DNA from: Gigantopelta aegis
Lineage: Eukaryota > Mollusca > Gastropoda > Neomphalida > Peltospiridae
DNA length: 64,000 bases
Assembly (NCBI RefSeq): GCF_016097555.1
Contig: NC_054713.1
Location: 9,359,109 to 9,423,108, forward strand
Direction: 5' to 3'
Each line of letters starts with the position of its first letter. Positions within the stretch are counted from its first letter, which is position 1. The position numbers and the translations under genes are program-made. Under the pieces are notes generated by a model that saw nothing but the letters and a program-made list of their open reading frames with translations, did not search any database and was not told the DNA's origin. This document shows positions 1-10,800 of this stretch, one piece after another.

Positions 1-413
1 GTTCATTATTCATTATATGTTCATTACTCATTACATGTTCATTATTTATAACCGGCTATATACACTTTATTCTGCAATCACCGTTTTTATTAGCCAATTA
101 TGATGACCGATTAAAGCAACGTCATTACCATATATACTAGCAGATTACGACTTTTGAACTGACATTCGTGTGTTTGTTACATCCACAGATACGACAGAAA
201 ACCTTTTACTTAACATAACACATAGGTTGTCGTACAAAGTAACTGAAATAAACAGGAAGAGTAGGGGTTTTTTCCTCTCAATTCCTGATGACAGGATAAA
301 AATAATATCCAGTTAAGGATTTGCAATTTCGGCTTTATCCTATTCATGCTGAATAAGATACATGTATTTCCTAGTGTTATCATCAAAGGATAAAGCACAT
401 TCTACATCCTTAA

Positions 414-769
414 AGAGACATACACTAGTTTTTAAACACTAAGGCATATTTTTTATTATTGTAGCCGTTTTTGATAACTGAAATCATACTTTACTTAGAT
501 TTTATGGTTTAGATTATCAATTTCCGCACATTCGAAGTGTTTTTGGTTATCCTGGTGTTTTAATATCACAAAATGCATTTCTGATATTTTTAAAAACGCA
601 CGTAATGTTATGGAGTCAAGTGTTAGTCTATTTTCAGAAAGTATTTCACCATTTTAAAGTCACAGACTCATCTTTTACTCAATTGTACCTTTATCCAAAT
701 GTGTTACAGGTTTGTAGATTAACAAAACTTAGTGTTAATTTTCACGGGTTGAAACTAGGGTCTGTCCCT
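414..769 (+). mobile_element. piggyBac-type MITE, TTAA target sites
   Basis: A 356-bp non-coding element flanked by TTAA at 410-413 and 770-773. Its ends are imperfect inverted repeats: AGAGACATACACTAGTTT on the left, AAACTAGGGTCTGTCCCT on the right. TTAA duplication with no coding capacity is the signature of piggyBac-mobilised MITEs. Related copies lie at 55,928-57,099 (interrupted) and 61,890-62,210. Short open frames inside are chance. Confidence 0.75.
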
Positions 770-1204
770 TTAAAATTCGGCTTTAAGATCTTGTACCGTA
801 TTATGTGTATCCCGTCTCTTTGGCAATAAAATGTATGTTATTATTATTATTATAATTAGTATTATTACATCATTAACCAGTTGTTCTTTATTTAAACACA
901 TCACTTTTTATCTCAAATATTAATTGTAGTGTGAAACAAAAAACTATTAAAAAAAACCCCAAAAGGTTGAAGGTTAGTTAATAAAGTGAACATCTACATG
1001 TATGGCTTTAGTTTGTAAACAAAATATAATTCCCCAAGCAGAGCACCAAATCCTCACTTAATATACTATTAAATTCCATGTATACACTGTACATATACAA
1101 TCTTTTAGTGTTAATAAAAGTGACACAAGTAAAATACCTTTCATAGGTATACTTTTGAATGGGAAAGGAGTGGATGGATGAAAGGAATTTGCCTTAAACT
1201 TTGT

Positions 1205-1320
1205 GGGCCAAAGTTTACGAAGCCTGTTTTTCTTAAATGCAGGTGTTTAAGCATTGTACATGTAAATGTATGGAGTTAAATGCGTGTAAGATAAAAAAAC
1301 AGGCTTTGTAAATTTCGCCC
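1205..1320. repeat. Short palindromic repeat (MITE-like)
   Basis: A 116-bp imperfect fold-back. The left side contains ACGAAGCCTGTTTTTCTTAA and the right side the complement (AAAAACAGGCTTTGTAAATT), with ends GGGC/GCCC. Related copies occur in both transporter arms, at about 29,356-29,470 and 58,911-58,992. No target duplication is clear. Confidence 0.5.
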
Positions 1321-1596
1321 TGTATTTGTAGAATGGTAAAATACCAATATGAGCTGTAAATACAAAAATGTGATGCATATAATAGTATTTAAAAATAAAA
1401 AAATATAAAATTGTTATAATTAAAAAACCCCACTAAATACTATACTCGAACAAAGCGTGCTTCTTAAGAATTTAGATCAAAATACTATCTACATTGTGAA
1501 AATATCTTTATGGAAAAAACAAAAGCCCAATAAAACAAAACTGAAATCAGATATAAATATCCCTATTTCCCCGATATAAAATGACAAGAGTATTCT

Positions 1597-1712
1597 CCTT
1601 TGATATACCAGTTGTGAAGCACTGGTTGGGATGGGAAAAAACACAATCAGAGAATGGGTCTACCAAGGGGATTTGATCCTTTTACCCTATGCACCTGAGC
1701 TAGATCCCACTG
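1597..1712 (-). mobile_element. SINE fragment with a diverged tRNA-like head
   Basis: Read on the minus strand this begins with a tRNA-like segment (TAGCTCAGGTGCATAGGG, resembling a pol III A box) and continues into the core shared by the other SINEs here (an 'accaGTTGTGaagCACTGG'-like block). The tail is missing. The head differs from those of the A/C and B/E families. Confidence 0.5.
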
Positions 1713-2436
1713 CTTTGAAACTTGAAAGTAAATAAAATTAAATAAATGCAAGTTAAATAAAACAATGGGGACAGGGGTGGGGAAGGGGGGTGTAACACCA
1801 AATAAAAGTCACAATAACACTTAGTTTCTGTTAAAAATGATACCAAGATGTAAGTTTTAAGGATCTGTGTTTAATGCAAAGATTGGGTGGCTGTACATAC
1901 AACTGCCTTTGATCTTAACAGATTAAAAAAATCATCTGTCTTTTTTCTTTCATACATACAATTGCCTTCCATCTTACACATTAACAAATGTATTTCATAA
2001 TACATGTTAGAATGACAGTTACACACACTGGCAACTACATATACCGTCAAATCCACTTAATTGCATAGCCCTGGTGTGTGTCAAATTTATGCTAATAACC
2101 AGTATAACTGATTATCCGATAGAGCCCCATTTCCAGATTATAACCAACAGTAAACTTTACAAATGCCTTATGGACAATCTATCTTACTCTTAACTGCAGA
2201 ACATTGTCTGAATGCCGATACATGTATGCATTTCATTTCTTTATACATGTATTTAAAAATAATAACAAATAAAATAACAATATAAATGTTGTAAGATCAA
2301 ATATTTTTTAATTTTACATTGTTACAAATAATATGCAAATAACCGATTTATGCAATAAAGTGGATTCGACTGTATTCGATGTGTACAAGCAAATCACCTG
2401 GTACTGAATTGTTTAGTGTACAGTATTTCAGCATAT

Positions 2437-3060
2437 ATACTGAGCAACAAAAGAAAAACACCAGTAAATACAAATAGCATACATGAACACCACACCTAGA
2501 TGTGAGAAAAATTGAGGGGAGTGATTAATTGCTCACTTAACGTGAGGCTTAACTTAGGATCACGAGGAGCCATTTAAGATATTACTCTATCGATACCATG
2601 TAAAGTTACCCTCCTTGACCTAATCTCAGGGGAGTGACAGGGAGTGAGAGTGATATCTCCCCTTAAACCGCGAGGTTCGATCATATGAATGCAATAGTGT
2701 ACATGGTAATTGTATCATAACAATGAACTTAAAGTTGGTTTCGTTTAACGACACCACTAGAGCACACTGATGTCAAACATTTGGTAATTTTGACATATAG
2801 ACTTAAGAGAGGAAACCCACTACATTTTTTCATTAGTAGCAAGGGATCTTTTATATGCATTATCCCACAGACAGGATAGCACATACCACGACATTTGATT
2901 TATATACCAGTTGTGGTGCACTGGCTGGAACGAGAAATAGCCAACTTAAAATTACATGATATCAGTGTTCTTCCTGTGTCTATTTGATATCACTTCCTAA
3001 AGCAACTATTTTATTTCTTAAAATGTGCACTCTGCATTTCTTTTGTCACATAGTATATTA
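2437..3060. mobile_element. Candidate Tc1/mariner-type MITE holding a SINE
   Basis: The left end ATATACTGAGCAACAAAAGA and the reverse complement of the right end (ATATACTATGTGACAAAAGA) are similar imperfect inverted repeats next to TA dinucleotides, as in Tc1/mariner-derived MITEs. No transposase is visible. A minus-strand SINE of the tail-2 type lies inside. Divergence of the ends makes the call moderate. Confidence 0.45.
2731..2946 (-). mobile_element. SINE, shared core plus tail 2, head missing
   Basis: On the minus strand the shared core (GTGCACCACAACTGG-like) leads to the tail-2 end, with CTCTAGTGGTGTCGTTAAAC close to 2,745. The tRNA-like head is absent, so the copy is 5' truncated. Confidence 0.7.
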
Positions 3061-4478
3061 CATTCAGGAGACACACATGAACATTATTTGGTCATAAACT
3101 GATTAATCTATAATACTTAATAAATTAAATTCAGGAGATGCACATACATAGTATTATTTACAAATAAAAAGATATATGGTGTTTTAAACAAACTTTATCT
3201 GATTATTGAGCAATTTTGTCAAAAAGTATTGCAGTTGGTTGAATGGATAAAATTTCTGGACTTTATATTTGTTGTGAAAGGACAGGTTTAAAACTGCTGT
3301 TGGCAAAGTCAAAATTGCTCAGGCAAAAATATTTCAAAATTGCTGTAGGTGACAAATTCTTAGTTCAAGAGCAGCAGATGAAAATTAACCAGGAACAAGA
3401 AATTCCAAACACCTTCCAAGATCTTAAAATATAAACAGTTATTGTGAGCTTTTCATTAAAAAAAAGAAAAGAAAAGAAAAAAACAATTATGAATAATACT
3501 TAAATGACCGTTTCTGGGAAGCACTAAAATTCTGAATTCTACTACAATGGATGTGGTTAACATGTTGCATTTATTGATGACAAAAAAAGAAGAAAAAAGA
3601 GGAAAAATTTGGTTTTATCAGTGTTCGACAAATATTTGAAAAAGTCACTAGCTCTCACAGAGGTTTTGACTGGTGCCTTATGTATTACGGTAATACAGTT
3701 GACAATTTCCACTAGCCCAGACCAAAAATTAAACTAGCCGGGTTTAGTGGATTTGTCTAACCCTTGTTTTATCACTTAGCCATTCAGGGTATCTGACCTT
3801 GACAATAATTATGATTTACGACTGTATGTCTCAAATAAAATACAAAAGTTTTAATCTGCTCTACTTAGAATTTTTTTACTGTTACAATAAACAAATTGGG
3901 AGTCAATTGATCTAATTGTCTAACCACTGTTTTCTGTTGCCCCAGAGAGATGATCAAGTCAATTATTTTGTATATGGTTGGAATAACAGTCAAAACCTGT
4001 ATTGAACAAATGGATAACTGAGAATTAAAAGATCAAAAACATGACTTAAAAATCCCAAAACGTGTGAATCAATTCATTTTCACTAATTCCCCATTTTCAA
4101 AACCCAACAACAAAATTTAAGTAACTTTATCATCTATTCCTGCATTGTTTAAAACTTAAAAATTAGTCTATACATTTATCAAAACCCCTAACTTTGACTA
4201 AGTGATTACATCACATAAAGGACGAGAATTCTCAATAGTCTAAAATAAATTAAAACATCTTTGTTAAGATTCTTCAACAACACTGAAGGAAGAAATTCTG
4301 AGAGAAATGTTTAAAACGTGTAACGTTCAATAAAACTAATACACCATCATTGAGATTCCATGTGGTTTTTTAAATTTTCATACTTAGTACAATTTGCTAA
4401 CATACACGAAATAACAGTGAAGGAATCAACATTTATTTTTAAAAAAACCCCCAAAAACAAACCCAAAACAACCTTTAT
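3061..4478. other. 3' flank of SEC62, no gene seen
   Basis: AT-rich sequence downstream of the SEC62 stop codon. On the minus strand AATAAA hexamers occur directly at the stop (overlapping TAAATAAAGG) and again about 45 bases later, so a short 3' UTR is possible, but the cleavage site cannot be fixed by eye. I recognise nothing else; the 63-codon open frame at 3,243-3,434 shows no domain. Confidence 0.4.
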
Positions 4479-4873
4479 TTATCCTTCTTTGGTTTCAGTT
4501 TCTTCCTCGCTACCACTTCTTTCTTCCTCCTCCTCCTCACCCGTTTCTTCTTCCAAATCGTCTTTTTCAACAATTTCAAATTCACCATTCACTCCATTTT
4601 CACCATTCTCCTGAGCCCCAGCACTTCCTTCTAACTCTTCCTTTTCACCACTCTTTCCATCCTGTTCATCCTTCAAACCTTTGTCCCCTTTAGCACCATC
4701 CTCGATTTTGTCCTTCTTATCTGTTGAGATCTGTGCGTCTTTACGTAAATCATGTTTGTACAGGGGCTTGAACGAATCGAAAAATCCCACATCTTCGGTC
4801 AGGTTCGGTAACAACCAGAAGTGATGCTTTCCAAGTGTGAAAACCCAAATGATACAGAACAGAACAAGACGAA
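4479..4873 (-). CDS. SEC62: SEC62 coding exon 9 (C-terminal, acidic tail)
   Basis: Acceptor TTTGCAG. Encodes VRLVLFCIIWVFTLGKHHFW, then LLPNLTEDVGFFDSFKPLY, a Lys/Glu/Gly-rich tail, NGEFEIVEKDDLEEE and the stop. FEIV sits in the place of the LC3-interacting motif FEMI of mammalian SEC62. Confidence 0.95.
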
Positions 4874-7800
4874 CTGCAAACAAAATATTAATTTATCAGT
4901 ATTGGAGGTAGAAGTGATATAATAATGGGGTTTTGTTATCCACATGGTTCAACATGACCGAGTTAATAAAACCCACACACATGTAATAACAAGTGTAATG
5001 ACGTACATTTAGGAATCGAAATCTTAACATGAAATTGCTTCCCCCAGTCCTAGCTCAGACTTTGCATGTGAAATATGACGTCATTTCGTCATCTCCTTCT
5101 AGTTTTGGTTGAAACATTTCGAGATGGTCCTTGTTATTCATACAAAAATATAACAACAATAATAAAAACATTTATTACATCCGCGTGTAAGTGGTACTGA
5201 TTTTACGAAACAGACACAAAAGATAAGATTCTGTTTACCAAAGTGTAATCTGAAGACCGACACTTACCAACAACAAAAGATAATACAAAGCCCACGTTAC
5301 CACCGTGTTTCAGACAGTTTAATCCAGATTAATATGGTTGAGATTTCCCTGTCTCTAACAGTGATAAGATTCTGTTTATCCAAGTGCAATTTGAAGACTG
5401 ACACTTACCAACAACAAGAGATAGTATGAAGCCCACGAATCCAGCAGCAGCCAAACTGATGTAGTAGACGCCAATACGAACCTCTTCCGGCCACAGAGGA
5501 AACAGGCAGAGTCCTATTGCACCAAACACTGCAAAAACAAACAAGGGTTAACAAGGGTGAGACACTGAAAATAGGAAAACACCTGGAATACAGGCAAAAA
5601 CAAACAGAGTCCTATTGAGACCACAAAACAAGCAAGATTGCACCAAACAAAGAAAACAAACAACGGTTAACACGGATGAGACACTGGAAAATACAGTAAA
5701 CCTCCTCTAATCCAGACACCCATGGTACCAAATAAAAAGTCTAGTTTTAAGAGGTATCCGGTTTACAGAGGTTTTACAGAGGTTCTCTTATATAATGATA
5801 CTTAAAAAGGGACCATGAAAACATTCTCGTTTTAAAGGAATTCTGGGGCCTAATTCTTAGACTCTGCTAGACAACAAAGCATACTCTTTGCAAGTCTTTT
5901 AGCATTGCACTGCAAGATTGCAAAGTTGCGAGAGTTTAGTGAATTAGGCCCCTGGTTTACAGAGGGTCACGTTTTGGGAGGTTTCACACACAAAACAACC
6001 AATTACATGTACATTGTGCTCTGAAAATTTACGAGTTATGAGCTCAATCCTCGAAATTTGCGACGGAAATTCATCAGTGCCTCCGCAGAAAGCTGTTTCA
6101 AAATGTAACAGTGACAGCTTCTTTATCATTACTGGGTATTTACTTTGTTATTATCTGTATAAAACAGTGTCCTGGGCCCCGTTCCACAAAGCGATCTTAG
6201 TCCTAAGATCACTATAACTGCACAGCTAACATATGCACTTAAGGAAGGAAGAAAGGAAATGTTTTATTTAACGACGCACTCAACACATTCTATTTACGGT
6301 TATATGGCGTCAGACATATGGTTAAGGACCACAAAGATATTGAGGGAAGAAACCCGCTGTCGCCACTTCATGGGCTACTCTTTTCGATTAGCAGCAAGGT
6401 ATCTTTTATATGCACCATCCCATAGACAGGATAGCACATACCATGGCCTTTGGTGTACCAGTCGTGGTGCACTGGCTGGAACGAGAAATAGCCCAATGGA
6501 CCCACCGACGAGGATCGATCCCAAACCGACAGTGCATCAAGTGAGTGCTTTACCACTGGGCTACGTCTCGCCCCATGCACTTAAGGTGGTCTTAACGCTA
6601 AGATCGTTTTGTGGACAGGCAGCTATGATTATGATTATAATGTAGAATCATGCTTGGTCCAGCAGGGTTTGATTCAGCCCAGCATAATTTGTAGCTTGCC
6701 AGACCGAATAAACGGAAGGAAATTTAGCCAATTTCGACCCCTGCGTCATATTATCATTTTTATATTATTTACTATGCAAACTACAAGCACACTATTGGTT
6801 TAATAAACTTATTGTCTTACTAATATCAATGTCAATGGTCTTTATGAAACAAACAATGATCTTATTTTTTAGTTCACAAAGAAGTACAGAATTTGAAGGG
6901 AAGTAACTCTGCATTGGTCTTGGTTCTTCTTAATTATGGAATACTGGCCTCGGTGGCGCAGTGGTTAAGCCATCGGATGTAAGGCTGGTAGGTACAGGTT
7001 TCGCAGCCTGGTACCGGCTCCAACCCACAGCATGCTTGAACCTGAACTGGATATGAGCACGAAAATAAATTGAAATAAGAAAATGAAATGATTATGGAAT
7101 ATGTACTTGGATTAGTTGGTCACTTAATCTGTGCATATAAAAGATCACTTGCTGTTTTTCAGTAGGAGTAGCCTATGCATATTTGGTGGCTGCAGATTAC
7201 CTAGTTTGACGGGAGTCGAAGTAACCATGTGTTAAATACTTGAGGCATGTCAAAATAACTACATGTATGTTAGACAGAAAATAGCTGCAGTTTAAAATGT
7301 GTTGACGTTGCATGATATAACTTGAAAAAAAAGGAGAACAATTTGAATAAAACTGATGTACAGTCTGTTGTTTGTCATAATGCACAAAGAAAGAAAAGAG
7401 AAACATTTTATTTAACAACAAACTCCACACATTTTATTAAGTTGTGTGACATTGTACATATGATAAATGATTACATAGATAACGAGAGAAAACCCACTAC
7501 CACCATTCCATAAGCTACTCTTTTTTGATTACCAACAAGGTATCTTTTTATATGCTGCATCCCACAGACAAACAGTTGTGGGCTCTGTGGTCTAGTGGAT
7601 AAGCTGCTGGACAATCAAGCTGACGACAGTGGTTCAAATCCCGTCAAAGCTGGCTCACACATTTATTCATCCTTGTCATCTATCACCCTATCAAAAACTT
7701 TCCAGTTTCTCCTACGATTTCAATCTGTTTCGACCCTTTCTGTGAGTTTCCTCCGAATCTGTCTTCTGAGCTGTCCACACCATCGCCTACCTATGTCAAC

Positions 7801-10800
7801 TTCCTACACGGGTGCAGTGTATGTGTATTTCCTGCACTCACTTGGCATTCTCCACCTCTGCTGCTAATAAAGTTGGTCTGACCCATGACTCTAACTAATG
7901 ACTGCAGGTAGTTGGGGTGTATAGTAGGTGGTTGCAAGAGCCTCTTAACAAGGCCAGAAGTAATTACTGAACACTCCCTGAAGAAGTCAGACTAAGCCCA
8001 CAGCTAAAAGCTGATGGGGAATAGCAGGTGCGTGACATATATAACCACAAGAGACAAGCACATGTCGTGGTTGGAGAGACTAAGGACTGGGATGTAGAGG
8101 TGGACAGCGATAGAAGATGAAAGATAAGGAGGAGTTTCCAGTTGTGGTGCACTAGCTGGAAAGAGAAATGGGCCAATAGGACTCAGGGCTAGCTCTTCCA
8201 TTCACCAATGGCGAATTTTAAGCACAACTGGCAAATTTAATTTTAATTTCGCAAAATAAATTTATATAATGATTGACAGTTTCTTTAAAATAACGGTAGG
8301 TTTCAGCAATTTTTTTAAGATAATTTGGCGAAACATTTTGTAGACCCAGAGCTAGCCCTGGACCTTAGACTAATCGCATTACCACTGGGCTACATCCCAC
8401 CCCTGTGATAACGCAGATGAGTGAACATAGCCAAGGTTAACAGACATCACAAATTACCCATAAGCAAACCAATGAGAAACGTCTTCAGAGACTAATCGCA
8501 TTACCACTGGGCTACATCCCACCCCTGTGATAACGCAGATGAGTGAACATAGCCACGGTTAACAGACATCACAAATTACCCATAAGCAAACCAATGAGAA
8601 ACGTCTTCAGAGACTAATCGCATTACCACTGGGCTACATCCCACCCCTGTGATAACGCAGATGAGTGAACATAGCCAAGGTTAACAGACATCACAAATTA
8701 CCCATAAGCAAACCAATGAGAAACGTCTTCAGAGACTAATCACGTTACCACTGGGCTACATCCCACCCCTGTGATAACGCAGATGAGTGAACATAGCCAA
8801 GGTTAACAGACATCACAAATTACCCATAAGCAAACCAATGAGAAACGTCTTCAGAGACTAATCACGTTACCACTGGGCTACATCCCACCCCTGTGATAAC
8901 GCAGATGAGTGAACATAGCCAAGGTTAACAGACATCACAAATTACCCATAAGCAAACCAATGAGAAACGTCTTCAGAGACTAATCACGTTACCACTGGGC
9001 TACATCCCACCCCTGTGATAACGCAGATGAGTGAACATAGCCAAGGTTAACAGACATCACAAATTACCCATAAGCAATCCAATGAGAAACGTCTTCAGAG
9101 GCACGGGGTCGTAAATCCAGACGTAAATCTGAAACAAACAAAATTACATCATTAATAGTATGTTCCAAACATTGCAGAACATTTGAGCTATGAAAATAAA
9201 ATTAAACTCGAAATACAGCCACAAAATTTCAAAATAGTTTAGTTGTTATTTTTTTAATTAGTTTGTTTTGTTTTATTAAAAGTAACATTTCCCTTAATTA
9301 GTAAATAAAGTATGGATCTTTAAAATTATTATTATTTATTTATTTTAATTGCTATTATTATTTTTGTAGCCATTACATATTCATTGCGATGCCGTGTTTG
9401 TGTTTTCCTTTAGCAAACCTGCTGTCTAATTATAGAACACATAGTAAACTTTATCGCATCTTTTTTCTGTTTTCTTGATTCTTTCTCTTTTTCAATAATA
9501 TTTATTTGTGTTCATATTTAAATTGCAAAAATATATTAGTCGTAATGTGTATGTATTATGGAGAAAGCCTACTAAGTTGTATAACTTGTGCCTAATTCAT
9601 CTGTTCTTTAAAAAGCAATAAAATATGTTTCAATCAAGTAACAAACATTCTGAGAGTACTGCTAAAGAAATATATAACACCCCCCCCCCCCCTTCACTGG
9701 GGCTCAACAAATGTTCATATCTTAAACGTTTATGAGCCATAACTCTGTCAAAAATAGGCCCATCCTCATGAAAGTCAAGCTTGATCTATAACTCTATATG
9801 GTAAAGCTACAGCAAAACAAATTTCAGCTCAATATCTCGAGTCATTGCGAAAAAAAGTCTGGAAAACAAATAATTGTATCTCCTAAGTTCAAGGGCCATA
9901 ACTGTTATATATTGGTAAATTTCTATGAAAGTCAAATGTGTTCTGTAACTCTGTAAAAATATTTCAGCTGAATATCTTGAGGCACTGCAAAAAAATAAAA
10001 TTGTATATATATATATATACATATATGCATGCATGTATATATATATATAAATAGAGGTTATTACCAGTGTTTTTCGGTATCGTCAATATCATATATTAGG
10101 AATAAAAATATGATATTGATGATACCGAAATACACAAGGGTAATAATATCTTTATCATATAAGCTCAAGCTTAATACAACACGTTTTTGTAAACTGTATA
10201 CGCAACTTTAATTCCAGTCCGCCATTACTAGATATTCAAATGACGTAAGAATATGTGTATTTTTGAATGGAAATGACGTCAAACTTGAATGACGTCATTT
10301 TGGATGTCCTTACATCAAAATAAAGTTATGCCTAACGTTTTGAGTTTTCTGAACGCTGGACAGCTTTCGGTGTCAAATTGCCATTGAAATGTTTTTATTT
10401 GATGACTATGAATGCATACGTCAATCATGGAGTGTCACTCAAGTACGTTTGCTTAAATGTCAATAAACCTAGTGCCGAGACCTCGACTAATTTACATCTA
10501 ATTTGCAAAGTTATCAAATTCTTAAAGTATGTGATCTGAAAAATATCACATACTTTGATTGCACTGAAAATGTAGGATATTATATGTTAAATATATATAT
10601 ATATGGGACAGATAGACAGACTGAAGGACAGAAACAAAAATTATAGTCCCATTACGGGACTAATAAACAGCTACGTTTATCAGTGACATCGACTGATGTT
10701 GACTTTTTCAGTAAATCACCATCTACTTTCTTTAACTGTCCACTTTGAACTCAACGAACTTCCTACCCAGTCCATAAGAACACTGAAAACCCTTGGATTG

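Larger units (their letters stand above)
7389..8404 (-). mobile_element. SINE family A split by a SINE-F and a MITE
   Basis: Tail 1 lies at 7,389, the core runs up to 7,581, resumes at 8,148 after the SINE-F insertion, and the head (CCAGTGGTAATGCG-like on the minus strand) ends near 8,404. The head end forms the first part of the 122-bp tandem array. The SINE is in the same orientation as SEC62 and lies in its intron 7. Confidence 0.75.

Noticed and set aside
6259-6645. 128-codon open frame, and similar frames at 13,041, 51,773 and 56,047
   Set aside because: These lie wholly within SINE copies and share the same translated SINE motifs; not genes.
8367-9098. CRISPR-like array because of regular 122-bp spacing
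   Set aside because: The whole unit is repeated with no unique spacers, in a eukaryotic intron; a plain tandem duplication.
10524-10556. Helitron end with terminal hairpin
   Set aside because: A 12-bp stem is present but no CTRR end follows it at the expected distance, and no rolling-circle protein is seen.
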